Shown: positions 18,117 to 27,317, counted from the stretch's first letter. The stretch is DNA of 64,000 nt from Bacillus changyiensis (GCF_027706145.1 NZ_JAQFWW010000006.1:1-64000), one strand, 5' to 3'. Numbers and translations are program-made. Notes: generated by a model from the letters alone, not told the origin.

Positions 18117-18278
18117 TTATTTTTTGAGTTCCTGTATATTGCTTTCCAACTTTGAAATCACTTCAGTCAACTTCTCTATCTTTTTTTCAAATCTAAATAA
18201 CAGGTAAATGGCTAATATTAAAGGAAACCCAAAATTCCCAATTTGCGATAGTAATTGTTCTATCTCTAGCGTACTCAT
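18117..18278 (-). CDS. YvrJ-family small membrane protein
   Basis: 53 residues. One hydrophobic segment (NFGFPLILAIYLLFRF, about 15-30) is followed by a charged coiled-coil-like tail (EKKIEKLTEVISKLESNIQE). This layout and the QIGNFGFP string are those of YvrJ, and it resembles BhlA/UviB holin-like proteins. In B. subtilis yvrJ is transcribed by the SigO-RsoA sigma factor, and a SigO-RsoA pair lies 2.5 kb away here. GGAGAG lies upstream of the ATG at 18278. The function is unknown. A membrane-permeabilising or release role is my inference from the holin-like look. Confidence 0.75.
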   Translation of the reverse strand: MSTLEIEQLLSQIGNFGFPLILAIYLLFRFEKKIEKLTEVISKLESNIQELKK

Positions 18279-18510
18279 TTTACATTCACTCTCCTTTCTT
18301 ATCTATAGAAAGTGAACTTGTCTTCTGGATTTTAAAACATTTTTGGCTAATTCATGTGGAAATTCTTAAAATTAGTATCTTAGTCGGAGGCTTGATTCCA
18401 CCGACAACCTTTGTTCCACAAAACAGGTCGCGATTAATAATCAACAATAGCAAGTAAATAAAACCGAAATCGCTTCTTAAACTTAAATTTTCATGATCCC
18501 ACCTAAGTGT

Positions 18511-18738
18511 CTACTCACTGCTGTGATCGTCTTCATTTCTAGCATAACAAAACTTCAGATGATATTTTCTATGAAGCAATTTTTGTAGTTCTTTCACTTC
18601 ATTGCTATAACATCTAGCAATGTCTTGATACATCCCCTTCTGCCCATCATAAGGACATGTGTCTAACCGCTTAACTGTTTTGAGTAAATCAATTTTCAAT
18701 TGCTGGTATTCGTTAATCGATTTTTCTAAACAGCTCAT
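18511..18738 (-). CDS. Unrecognised 75-residue charged helical protein
   Basis: Not recognised. From the ATG at 18738, with GGGGG eight bases upstream, it gives 75 residues with three cysteines and long amphipathic helices (KSINEYQQLKIDLLKTVKRL and EVKELQKLLHRK). An in-frame upstream extension to 18843 has no ribosome site. There is no signal peptide. It sits between the YvrJ-type gene and the phospholipase-like gene, in the stretch of unusual small genes beside the split sigma factor. A chaperone or antitoxin-like partner is possible but nothing shows it. Confidence 0.55.
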   Translation of the reverse strand: MSCLEKSINEYQQLKIDLLKTVKRLDTCPYDGQKGMYQDIARCYSNEVKELQKLLHRKYHLKFCYARNEDDHSSE

Positions 18739-18930
18739 TACGAATCCCCCAATTTCTAATTTATTTTTATTAAAGCCTGTGAAAAGGATTTCTTTAACCT
18801 TATGTTTTTTAAAGAGAATATAAAGTGGGAAAATCAAATACATTTTCTCAACAAATTGGTTTGATTTTTTTTAACCATTTTCTCTTTCTAATCATGTAGG
18901 ATCTCAAAACGACTGAGAGGAAGATGTTAA

Positions 18931-19716
18931 GTGAATATCATATCCAAAGAAATTGTCTTGGAGAAAGCTGAGTTTCAAAAGAGATTAAAATCACCTGTAC
19001 TGCTACCTGTCCTAGAGGAGACAAAAGACTATTTTTCATTTGATGAAACAACTTTTACAGAAACTCGAGCATTTGAAATTAATTATTACGAAGGTGATGT
19101 AGCTGAACAATTCATTGTCACCCAACTTAGTATGTATATTAAGTTTAAACCACAGTTGTATGTCCATATCCTTAAAAGTAAATCCGTCGAAACAAATAAG
19201 GAAAGTACTTTAGTAAGAGTCATATCTTTAACAAAGCAAGCAAATGAAACGCAGCATACGATGAGAGTGATAACATATGATGGGGGAGAGTTTATAGGTG
19301 AATACAATGCACCTCGTACAGATGAAGAACTCACTCTTCCTGAAGAAATTGATCAAATCCCAACAGACGCGATTCAAAAATCGGCGGAGAACAAGCTTTT
19401 CAAAACACAGGCTACCGTTTTATGTTTTCGATTAGACGGTTCAGGTACTTGTTGTCAATTCAGATATAATGGTCTTCCTTGGAACCCATTGATTAAATAC
19501 AAATGGTGTGGAGAGAATTGCGGAAGTGGAACACCAGTAAATGCACTAGATAGATGCTGCAAAGCACATGATGAATGTTATGGGGAGAAAGAGGATTATC
19601 CTGCTCGTTGTTCCTGCGACCAAAATCTAAGAAATTGTGCCAGCACAACAGATAATGCTGGAACGGATAGAGTCATCACAGCTTTTGCAGCAAAAATGGT
19701 TGCGATGGGTTGTTAA
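18931..19716 (+). CDS. Phospholipase A2-fold protein, possible toxin
   Basis: 261 residues from a GTG at 18931 (AGAGGAAG upstream). The C-terminal 100 residues carry the secreted PLA2 signature: a calcium loop [11 protein letters not shown] (near 191-201), then [12 protein letters not shown] (near 209-220) with the catalytic His-Asp pair, and about ten cysteines for disulfides. The first 150 residues are unrelated to anything I recognise and contain no signal peptide. The family hydrolyses the sn-2 ester of phospholipids with calcium. Disulfide-rich yet lacking a Sec signal, it may leave the cell by lysis or a holin-like route, fitting the nearby YvrJ-type gene. A bacteriocin- or toxin-like role is inferred. 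Confidence 0.8.
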   Translation: MNIISKEIVLEKAEFQKRLKSPVLLPVLEETKDYFSFDETTFTETRAFEINYYEGDVAEQFIVTQLSMYIKFKPQLYVHILKSKSVETNKESTLVRVISLTKQANETQHTMRVITYDGGEFIGEYNAPRTDEELTLPEEIDQIPTDAIQKSAENKLFKTQATVLCFRLDGSGTCCQFRYNGLPWNPLIKYKWCGENCGSGTPVNALDRCCKAHDECYGEKEDYPARCSCDQNLRNCASTTDNAGTDRVITAFAAKMVAMGC

Positions 19717-19722
19717 AAAAAC

Positions 19723-19754
19723 TGTCCAATAGTCATTCTCTTGACTATTGGACA
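19723..19754. terminator. Bidirectional terminator hairpin
   Basis: A perfect 13-bp inverted repeat TGTCCAATAGTCA/TGACTATTGGACA with a six-base loop. A T run follows on the minus strand, and a weaker pyrimidine tract on the plus strand. It separates the convergent genes at 18931 and 19784. Confidence 0.85.
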
Positions 19755-19783
19755 CCTTTGCTCTTTTCAGTCAGCTCCTTTAC

Positions 19784-20071
19784 TTAAGGATGATTGAAAC
19801 TTGAAAACGTCATAAAAATAAAACTTACAATCACACCTATTATCGTTAGTGCCATTAATACTAAGCCCAAATATCTAATCGTATTATCTTCGCCTTTGAC
19901 AAGACTCATAGCAAAAAACACGATACTGAGAATGACAAGAATGATCCCTAAACAAAAAACAATCATAATTAAAGTGGACAGACTATTGGGAATGAAATAA
20001 CTTAATCCTGTTAAAATAATTCCAACAAGCGAGGAAAGAAAAGAGAGTAAACCATAATCCATTCTTCTCAA
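19784..20071 (-). CDS. Small three-helix membrane protein
   Basis: Not recognised. 95 residues from a TTG with GGGGGACTT upstream. Three hydrophobic stretches (about 8-28, 32-56 and 66-90) with a short charged loop VKGEDNTIRYLG between the second and third. No cysteine-rich or enzymatic motif. It is convergent with the phospholipase-like gene. A membrane immunity protein against that enzyme is one possibility, purely from position. Confidence 0.65.
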   Translation of the reverse strand: MRRMDYGLLSFLSSLVGIILTGLSYFIPNSLSTLIMIVFCLGIILVILSIVFFAMSLVKGEDNTIRYLGLVLMALTIIGVIVSFIFMTFSSFNHP

Positions 20072-20125
20072 GTTAAGTCCCCCATAAAACCAATTTTTTG
20101 ATAATAAAACAACCTCACAAGAGAT

Positions 20126-20380
20126 TCATGCAATTAAACTTCCTATTTTTACTTCACCATCATGAAATATTTCAATAACACATCTTGATAATGGTGAAAA
20201 TATCCACGTATCAAAACTTACAGCAGTAACATCATCTATGACTTCAAGTACTTGATCTAAATTGATCGTTAATGTCCCTTCGTCCCAACTAATATAAACA
20301 ATATGACTGTATTGATAACTGTTTCGCTTTAAAAAAGTAATAATTTCATCAACTGTATATACTTTAGCATGATTAGACAT
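20126..20380 (-). CDS. Unrecognised 84-residue acidic protein
   Basis: Not recognised. It has a good ribosome site (GGGGAGGAA) before ATG at 20380. An N-terminal helix DEIITFLKR is followed by alternating beta-like strands and acidic residues. The size, acidity and position in a toxin-like region are compatible with an immunity protein. No conserved motif supports that beyond resemblance in style. Confidence 0.6.
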   Translation of the reverse strand: MSNHAKVYTVDEIITFLKRNSYQYSHIVYISWDEGTLTINLDQVLEVIDDVTAVSFDTWIFSPLSRCVIEIFHDGEVKIGSLIA

Positions 20381-20691
20381 TTCCTCCCCATTCTATACGC
20401 CCCCAATAAATAGAAAAAACTTTCAAAGTCATTTAATACTTGTTTTTTCTTAATATCTAATAAATCACTTACATCCTCACCAAGATTCCCCATATCAAAT
20501 GTTTAAATAAAGATTTAACTGTACATTCGTAACCTTTAAAACGGGATAGTGGTTTACGAGAATTAGTTTCGGGTCATCATCTAACCTCAATCTTACTTTT
20601 CCATCATAGATTACCCTTTAAACAACATTACCATATCAAGCGTACCAGTAAATGATTGAATGTTTACTCCGAACCTTGAAAGTAGTGTGCA

Positions 20692-20753
20692 TAAAAATCG
20701 GGGAACTTGCTCGGCTTCCGCGGGCTGTTCCCGCAAGTGTCTCGCAATTCCCC
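20692..20753 (-). terminator. Branched terminator-like structure after the rsoA-like gene
   Basis: GGGGAACTTGC (20700-20710) pairs with GCAATTCCCC (20744-20753) with one bulge, and GCGGG (20720-20724) pairs with CCCGC (20730-20734) inside. TTTTT follows on the minus strand. The rest of the gap 20381-20691 shows no gene that I can support. Confidence 0.6.
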
Positions 20754-20761
20754 TGAATGTT

Positions 20762-20968
20762 TTATTTCTTATCTAAAAATTCAAAGAAACCTGGTGCTTT
20801 CATTTCTGTTAACACTTTTAATTTTTCGAAAATCTTTATTTTAATCTCCTGCTCTAAGTCCTCCCTTTCCTGAATAGATGTATTTTTTAGACTCTTTTTT
20901 ATTTTTGGCAAGAATTTGTCAATAATCTCATCATATGTTAGTTCATTACATTTATTCATTTTGCTCAC
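20762..20968 (-). CDS. rsoA: RsoA-like co-sigma subunit
   Basis: 68 residues. KIKKSLKNTSIQEREDLEQE and KIKIFEKLK resemble the start of a sigma region 2, the part that binds the -10 element. In B. subtilis RsoA (YvrHa) supplies this region while SigO supplies region 4, and neither works alone. The gene overlaps the end of the sigO-like gene by 17 bases, the same order as in B. subtilis, which makes the assignment stronger than the short sequence alone would allow. A terminator structure follows. Confidence 0.75.
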   Translation of the reverse strand: MSKMNKCNELTYDEIIDKFLPKIKKSLKNTSIQEREDLEQEIKIKIFEKLKVLTEMKAPGFFEFLDKK

Positions 20969-21539
20969 ATCCCAAATTTATTTTTGATTTTAACTTTCTC
21001 AAAGCGGTACGATGATAATAAGAAACCATCTGTTCTGACAAGTTTAATATATTAGCTATTTCCTTGTTCCTTAATTCGTTTAAATATATCAATTCGATTA
21101 CTTTTTTTTGAGTTTTATTGAGCGTCTGAAGAGCATGATATAAGCTCTGATTCGTTATCATCTCTTCAAGTGCTGTTTGTGTCTCCTCAAAAATATTTTC
21201 AGTTTTATGATCTGATTGAAGATTAAAATAAAGTTTTTCCGGATTTTCAGTTGCTTCAAAATATATTGGCGTCCTTTTTTTGTCTGCCGAAATTCTCTTA
21301 TCATAATCAATTGAGTAAAAATGAATTAACTTGCTCACATAATTGATGACTTTTACATTGTAATAATGATTTCTAAAAGCTTGATCTAACTCTTCTTTAT
21401 TTTCATAAGTAGGGTTATTTATTACGTCTTTTAATAAAGAAAAATTCTCTTTTTTCTTTAAAAAAAGCGCAATGATAGGTTCTTCTAGTTTGTCTCGATT
21501 TTCTTCCAAAAAAGACCTTAATACACGTTTTTCATCCAT
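20952..21539 (-). CDS. sigO: SigO-like sigma factor subunit (region 4)
   Basis: 195 residues. The C-terminal 55 residues are a sigma region 4 helix-turn-helix (LNKTQKKVIELIYLNELRNK, then EIANILNLSEQMVSYYHRTALRKL) that would read a -35 element. The N-terminal 130 residues lack a recognisable region 2, as in YvrI/SigO. GGAGGGATAT precedes the ATG. In B. subtilis SigO-RsoA drives oxdC-yvrL and yvrJ. No oxdC or yvrL is present here, but a yvrJ-type gene and a phospholipase-like gene are close. A palindrome resembling a LexA site lies about 65 bases upstream. Confidence 0.8.
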   Translation of the reverse strand: MDEKRVLRSFLEENRDKLEEPIIALFLKKKENFSLLKDVINNPTYENKEELDQAFRNHYYNVKVINYVSKLIHFYSIDYDKRISADKKRTPIYFEATENPEKLYFNLQSDHKTENIFEETQTALEEMITNQSLYHALQTLNKTQKKVIELIYLNELRNKEIANILNLSEQMVSYYHRTALRKLKSKINLGCEQNE

Positions 21540-21602
21540 TGAAAAATATCCCTCCTCACTTCATAAAGAGACATCTTTTCATCAATTATAAAACAAAAAA
21601 GA

Positions 21603-21614
21603 GAACAAGTGTTC
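21603..21614. promoter_or_regulatory. LexA/DinR-like box upstream of the sigO-like gene
   Basis: GAACAAGTGTTC fits the Bacillus SOS box core GAAC-RNRY-GTTY, but the outer C/G of the consensus is A/T. It lies 64 bases upstream of the sigO-like ATG, in the promoter region (TATAAT at 21587-21592 on the minus strand). Confidence 0.45.
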
Positions 21615-21837
21615 TGTTTATATGAATTTATTCGAAACAGCAATATCGATCATTTGTTATTTTTAATTCAAAACAACATCCCAAAGGGACTAAAACCCTT
21701 GATTGCGTAAAGGTAAACAGCGTATATTTTATTTTTCTAAAAACTTAATTCTTTTAAAATATTGCATACTATTTTTCATTCGTTTAGAATATTCAAAGAT
21801 ATTGAGTAATGGTTATTCAAAGGAGCGTTTGCTGACT

Positions 21838-22608
21838 ATGCACAAACTGTATTTTTCAAGTTATATCGGTGAAAAAAAACCAGAGACGATCATCAATAGG
21901 CAAAGTGCCTGCCCTTTTTGTGAGCGTGATCAATTAACAGGCATTTTAGAAACGGAAGAGGATATGATTTGGCTGGAGAATAAATACCCGACGATACAAA
22001 ACACGTATCAAACGCTTATTATTGAGACGGATCATTGTAGTGAAGACATCGCTGTATATCGTAAAGCGAAAATGAGAAAACTCATCCGCTTCAGTTTAGA
22101 AAAATGGCTAAACATGGAGGCCCAAGATTGCTTTAAAAGTGTAATTTTGTATAAAAACTATGGGCCGTTCTCCGGAGGAAGCATTAAACATGCGCATATG
22201 CAAATTGTCGGGCTAGAGCAAGTTGATTATATGAAAGAACTCTTACCCGAACATTTTCAAGGGATAAAGGTAATAGAGAAGCCGTCTGAAATAGAACTTA
22301 ACTTGTCAACCAACCCAATTATGGGTTTTACAGAGTTTAATATGATAATCAACGATACTTTAGAGCACACCGATAAACTCGCCGATTATATTCAAAAAAC
22401 AGTACAATATGTTTTATATGATTTTAACCAAAAATGTTCTAGCTATAATATGTTTTTTTATCATACTAACTTAAAAATCATTTGCAAAATCGTGCCCAGA
22501 TTCGTCGCTTCTCCTTTTTTCATCGGCTATAAAATCCCGCAAGTGTCTGTAGATCAACGATTAAATGAAATTAGAACACAGCTGATTAAAAAAATGAACG
22601 AAAAATAA
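21838..22608 (+). CDS. DUF4931-type HIT-like protein
   Basis: 256 residues from ATG 21838, with AAAGGAG upstream. A longer in-frame start at 21703 adds an unlikely hydrophobic leader. CPFCERDQL near residue 24 could bind zinc, and GGSIKHAHMQIVGLE near 117 carries the H-x-H-x-Q core of the histidine-triad/GalT nucleotidyl-transferase fold. The family name DUF4931 is from memory. Enzymes of this fold transfer or hydrolyse nucleotide phosphates. The substrate is unknown. It is a lone gene on the opposite strand to its neighbours. Confidence 0.75.
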   Translation: MHKLYFSSYIGEKKPETIINRQSACPFCERDQLTGILETEEDMIWLENKYPTIQNTYQTLIIETDHCSEDIAVYRKAKMRKLIRFSLEKWLNMEAQDCFKSVILYKNYGPFSGGSIKHAHMQIVGLEQVDYMKELLPEHFQGIKVIEKPSEIELNLSTNPIMGFTEFNMIINDTLEHTDKLADYIQKTVQYVLYDFNQKCSSYNMFFYHTNLKIICKIVPRFVASPFFIGYKIPQVSVDQRLNEIRTQLIKKMNEK

Positions 22609-22627
22609 AATGAAACGAACATAACTA

Positions 22628-22680
22628 AATCCCAAGGGCATTTAACCCTTGGGATTGTCTAGCATGCGGCCGATAAGCCT
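22628..22680. repeat. Decayed tRNA-Leu attachment scar
   Basis: AATCCCAAGGG/CCCTTGGGATT (22628-22656) and then AGCATGCGGCCGA match the sequence just past and into the 3' end of tRNA-Leu(GAG) at 37175-37230, on the same strand. Similarity is lost after about 45 bases. Confidence 0.6.
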
Positions 22681-22884
22681 AGAATTTTCGCAGTTTTTAT
22701 TATAAACACAAACTCCGTCATTTCAAGTATTTGATATTTGACAAAGCTAATAAACTGGAAACCTTTAGTATTGTCCGTTGATTGGTATGTGAGTCTTTCA
22801 CTCATATGACAGTTTTAGGAACAATAGATGTTTTTTAGCAGGGGCTTCTGGCGTGGTTTTTCAGTGATGATAATCAGCTTATCT

Positions 22885-23482
22885 TTATTTTTTTAGTCTG
22901 TTTTCCATTAGTGATGCCATTTGTTTTGAATTTGAATTTCCTTCATTTTTTAATTGATCAATGATGTGAAGATAATCCGTTTCATTTCGATTCTGACTTA
23001 ATTTATATGCAGCCTGAATTTCTCCCACCTTAATCTTAAATCCAACAATACCTTTCAGGTCACTTTCTAAAAGATGAGGAGAAAGTTTATCCCATAAAAT
23101 TGGATTCTGTCGATGTTCTTCGTATTTTTCCATCATCATTTTTAATTCTTCTATTCATTCATCTTTCTCTAAAATACTTACTTTCCCATATACATGGACG
23201 GCTTGATAATTCCATGTTGGAACTTCTTCATGCCCATACCAAGAAGAAGAAATGTAAGCGTGCGGTCCCTGAAACATAACAAGTACATCTTCACACGTTT
23301 CAAATGTTCTCCACTGAGGATTTCCATAGGCGATATGCCCGCTGATATAGTAATCATCACTTTGTTTATTAAATCCCAATGGCAAATGAGTGGCAATTGG
23401 TTTCCCTTTTTCTGTTGTAACAATCGTGCCAAAAGAGTTTTTTTGAACAAAATCCAAAATTTCATTTTGGAATATACATCAT
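22885..23482 (-). pseudogene. paiB: Broken paiB (FMN-binding regulator family)
   Basis: Two adjacent open stretches together encode nearly all of a PaiB-like protein (normally about 205 residues). The ATG at 23479 starts MYIPK, then about 20 bases are missing and the frame shifts before ILDFVQKNSFGTIV. A TGA at 23155-23157 interrupts the same frame between LEKDE and IEELKMMMEKY. PaiB acts with PaiA to repress degradative enzymes and sporulation in B. subtilis. Here it cannot make a full protein. The lesions look like ordinary decay. The upstream genes paiA and marR are intact. Confidence 0.85.
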
Positions 23483-23494
23483 TATCCTCCTTCT

Positions 23495-24485
<991 letters not shown>

Positions 24486-24512
24486 TATTAACTCCCTATG
24501 TACATATATTTG

Positions 24513-24569
24513 TTGTAAATGCAATAAAATCCACATATAAAACTTACCTTAATTTTGTTGAATTTGCAA
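24513..24569 (-). promoter_or_regulatory. Paired MarR operators before marR-paiA
   Basis: TTGTAAATGCAA at 24513-24524 and TTGAATTTGCAA at 24558-24569, 45 bases apart. The second overlaps a possible -35 (TTCAAC, 17 bases, TATATG on the minus strand). Confidence 0.6.
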
Positions 24570-24782
24570 TATAAAATGTTAATAACACTTTAGAGGACTG
24601 TACATAAATGCGTAGCTTACTGTAAGTTGCTTTAAATGTGATGAAGCTGAGGAACTGCACACAAATTTACACCGATTCAAGTATTCTTGATAATATCGTA
24701 AAATAGACCACCAACTAAACAAGAAAGTCTCCAAACTGAATCTATTTTGATCCAATATAGAGACTTGTATGCAATGAGAAGA

Positions 24783-25490
24783 TTACCCAATTGGTATTTC
24801 TTTATTGTTCATATCAAGAATTGAAATGTTACATGTTCCTCCTAAGTGATCTTGTACTGATGATGCTAAGTCTTTCAAAGCATTCTCAAACTCATTTACT
24901 CGTTTTTCATCAACTAATTCAATACACAAAAAAGCATTCTTTGTATTTTCAGTAAGCATTGTTCTTACTGATTCACGCCAATTCCAGCACCTGCAAATTG
25001 CACCACCATCATCTTTATATACAATTTCACCTTCATATGGGGGTTCATTTTTATCCGTCCCTAATGTGACAAAATTTTCATTTCCAATTGCTTTAGTCAA
25101 TCGAATATCACCATCGAAAGTGTCTATATCTTCACCACCACAAGGCAATGCATATTTGAAAGAAATAGAATTGTAAATGTCAACCAATGGATTAATAGTC
25201 CCTATATGGTTTCCTTTAGCCACCCGTTTTAGTAATGCCTCAATAGATGACCTTGCACCTTTTTTAGTTTTAAACTTTTGAAATGCCTCTCTCCATACTT
25301 TGATGACTTCGTTACTGCTAAATTCTTCATGCTGTAAATATTGTAAGGCTTCCTTTTTTGAATGATCAATTATATCTTTATATTTATCTGTATCTTTTAT
25401 AGAGTTATCTATCCCCTTACAAACAACAATACCAATTCTCGCATCAGGAAACAAATCCCAAAAATCATCTTCAATAACAAACTTTTTCAT
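24783..25490 (-). CDS. Stand-alone B3/B4-domain protein
   Basis: 235 residues resembling the B3/B4 domain of the phenylalanyl-tRNA synthetase beta chain, which edits misacylated tRNA: conserved runs are KGARSSIEALLKR, NPLVDIYNSISFKYALPCGGED, GEIVYKDDGGAICR and the WRES segment. Free-standing forms are common in bacteria, and their role (tRNA proofreading or amino-acid binding) is not settled. It lies between two units sharing operators but has its own ribosome site (AGGAGG) and no operator copy directly upstream on its strand other than those at 25594-25652, about 105 bases away. Confidence 0.8.
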   Translation of the reverse strand: MKKFVIEDDFWDLFPDARIGIVVCKGIDNSIKDTDKYKDIIDHSKKEALQYLQHEEFSSNEVIKVWREAFQKFKTKKGARSSIEALLKRVAKGNHIGTINPLVDIYNSISFKYALPCGGEDIDTFDGDIRLTKAIGNENFVTLGTDKNEPPYEGEIVYKDDGGAICRCWNWRESVRTMLTENTKNAFLCIELVDEKRVNEFENALKDLASSVQDHLGGTCNISILDMNNKEIPIG

Positions 25491-25593
25491 TTAAATATAC
25501 CTCCTAAAACATTAAAAAAGGATCTCCCAGACTTTATTCTCGTATACACAGCGGTGTGTGTTTTTCTCGCACAAGGTACAACACAACTTTTTG

Positions 25594-25652
25594 TTGCAAA
25601 TACAATAAAAATGACGTACATTTAATATAACTTAATTTTGTTGCATTTGCAA
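25594..25652 (+). promoter_or_regulatory. Paired MarR operators before the GNAT-YczE unit
   Basis: TTGCAAATACAA (25594-25605) and TTGCATTTGCAA (25641-25652), 47 bases apart. The stretch TAATTTTGTTG-ATTTGCAATAT is shared with the pair at 24513-24569 apart from one base. Confidence 0.6.
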
Positions 25653-25681
25653 TATTTTTTTTAGGGGAGGATTGATTAATC

Positions 25682-26107
25682 ATGAATATAAAAAGAATAA
25701 CAACTGAAACTGATTTACATGAAGCTCTCAGTATTAGAAAAACGGTCTTCATTGAGGAACAAAATGTATCTGAATCCGATGAGTTTGATCAATATGATAC
25801 GCTTGATGAACAATGCCAGCATATTTTGGTATATCACGAACATCAGCCTGTTGGCACTGGTCGTGTACGTATCGTTGACAACACAGGAAAACTGGAAAGA
25901 ATTTGCGTCCTCAAATCTTACCGTAAGTACGGATTGGGAAAAGTCATCATAGGAGAGTTAGAAAAAATCATGAAAGAAAAAGGCATAACTAAATTTAAGC
26001 TGCATGGGCAAACACAAGTAGCAGGCTTTTATAAAAAATTAGGCTATCAGATTTCTTCACAAGAATTTATGGAAGATGGCATCCCACATATCTTGATGAT
26101 TAAATGA
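25682..26107 (+). CDS. GNAT acetyltransferase, YjcF-like
   Basis: 141 residues. The IRKTVFIEEQNVSESDEFDQYD start and RICVLKSYRKYGLGKVIIGELE (given in part: acetyl-CoA motif RKYGLGK near 81-87) match the small YjcF group, and GQTQVAGFYKKLGY is motif B. The N-acetyl acceptor is unknown. It has AGGGGAGG upstream, and its stop overlaps the start of the next gene (ATGA), so the two form one operon under the paired MarR operators. Confidence 0.85.
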   Translation: MNIKRITTETDLHEALSIRKTVFIEEQNVSESDEFDQYDTLDEQCQHILVYHEHQPVGTGRVRIVDNTGKLERICVLKSYRKYGLGKVIIGELEKIMKEKGITKFKLHGQTQVAGFYKKLGYQISSQEFMEDGIPHILMIK

Positions 26108-26766
26108 AGTATGTTTATTACGGATTAGGTATACTCATATTAAGTTTAGGCATTTCTTTAACAATAAAATCAGGACTAGGCACATCTCCCTTTGATGCCC
26201 TTTTGGTTGGTCTTTCCGAAGAAGTCGGTCTTACCGTAGGTAGTTGGGAGGTCCTGATTTCTGTTATCCTCTTAATCTTTAATTTTATATTAACGAGAAA
26301 AAAACCTATTTTTTTGGGCTTGATTACAGCCTTCATTACTGGGATAGGCATTGATCTATGGATGTTTTCCATTCATCATGTCATGGAGCCAAACATATGG
26401 TTAAGCAAGCTCACTTGTTTCGGAATCGGTTTAGTGTTCATTGGTCTTGGAACAGCAATGTATCTTCAAACGAAATTTGCGTCCACTCCAATTGATCATT
26501 TAACACTTATTATCCGAGATATTTTTAAAAAAACGATCCTATTTTCAAGAACATTGGTGTATGCTCTTTTCTTATTATTAGCCTTTATATTTAAAGGTCC
26601 TATCGGTATCGGAACCCTTTTAACTGTTTGTTTTGGAGGGATGGTGCTTCACTTTTTTATGCCTTTTATTGAACGGCGAATTTTCTCCTCAAGTCATGTA
26701 AATTGTCATCAGTCTCTTATAAACAGGCATCATCATTCACTAACTAAAAAGAAAAGAAGAGGTTAA
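26104..26766 (+). CDS. YczE/YyaS/YitT-family membrane protein
   Basis: 220 residues with five to six hydrophobic segments. GISLTIKSGLGTSPFDALLVGL near the N terminus and TKFASTPIDHLT in the middle are the repeated S-x-x-D family signature. The tail is short and histidine- and lysine-rich (HHHSLTKKKRRG). YczE in B. subtilis is linked to surfactin synthesis by genetics. The biochemical function is unknown. It is translated together with the GNAT gene. Confidence 0.8.
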   Translation: MKYVYYGLGILILSLGISLTIKSGLGTSPFDALLVGLSEEVGLTVGSWEVLISVILLIFNFILTRKKPIFLGLITAFITGIGIDLWMFSIHHVMEPNIWLSKLTCFGIGLVFIGLGTAMYLQTKFASTPIDHLTLIIRDIFKKTILFSRTLVYALFLLLAFIFKGPIGIGTLLTVCFGGMVLHFFMPFIERRIFSSSHVNCHQSLINRHHHSLTKKKRRG

Positions 26767-26796
26767 CTTTCAAAGACCCTCTTTTCTTTTTAGTTA
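26741..26796 (+). terminator. Terminator after the GNAT-YczE operon
   Basis: TAACTAAAAAGAAAAGAAGAGG pairs with CCTCTTTTCTTTTTAGTTA with a small mismatch. The T-rich right arm supplies the tail, and the left arm includes the end of the coding region. Confidence 0.7.
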
Positions 26797-26934
26797 TGAA
26801 TTACAAGAGCAAAAACGAATCGTTCTAAGTACAGCTCGTGCGTAACTACAGGCAATGTCACGGATGTTCCCAAGGAGGTTTAACAGCCTGAAGCAGGCGT
26901 ATTTAAATTATTGAAATGATATGACATGAAGGAA

Positions 26935-27156
26935 TTAGAAAACCTGAGTAAATAAGCAATAAAATGAATATAAGAAGGATATGGCTCCCACGAAAAATGT
27001 ATATTTTTTTTGTTTATCTTCTTTTACTAACATCATATAGAACAGACCGGTAAAGAAAAATCCTATGAACCAACCTACTGACATTTGCCACATAAAAGCT
27101 ATCATAAAGCCGACAATTCCCAACATTTGAAATGCTTTAGAGGCAACTATAACCAC
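26935..27156 (-). CDS. Small membrane protein, unrecognised
   Basis: 73 residues from a GTG with GGTGGT upstream. Hydrophobic segments are about 10-40 and 52-72, with KEDKQKKY between them. No motif is recognised. The coding signal is modest, and it lies among att scars. It could be a remnant of a larger transporter-like gene. Confidence 0.5.
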   Translation of the reverse strand: MVIVASKAFQMLGIVGFMIAFMWQMSVGWFIGFFFTGLFYMMLVKEDKQKKYTFFVGAISFLYSFYCLFTQVF

Positions 27157-27260
27157 TTCAAATTACCACCTTTGTTAAATTTTATATAGTTATAGTTTAT
27201 CCTTTTTAAAGAGTAATGGATATACTTATTTCTCTGTCAAGTTCCAGTTCTGAGCTTAAG

Positions 27261-27298
27261 AGTATGCGGCCGAAAGAGGACTTGTACCTTGACGTGAA
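27261..27298. repeat. Short decayed tRNA-Leu attachment scar
   Basis: AGTATGCGGCCGA-AAGAGGACTTG and the bases after it match the tRNA-Leu(GAG) 3' end (37213-37240) with a few changes. It is short, so chance or an independent tRNA fragment cannot be excluded. Confidence 0.5.
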
Positions 27299-27317
27299 AA
27301 ATAGGACTGCAAAAATT

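Noticed and set aside
18281-18420. A SigO-type promoter before the YvrJ-type gene
   Set aside because: I could not recall the SigO consensus well enough to assign one. The GTCGGAGG hairpin at 18383-18405 has a mismatch and no clear role.
20381-20690. Minus-strand open stretch near 20510-20620
   Set aside because: About 38 codons, no start, no ribosome site and no confident family match.
21678-21703. A further att scar (CCCAAAGGG-CCCTTG)
   Set aside because: Only a short imperfect hairpin with no tRNA-like continuation.
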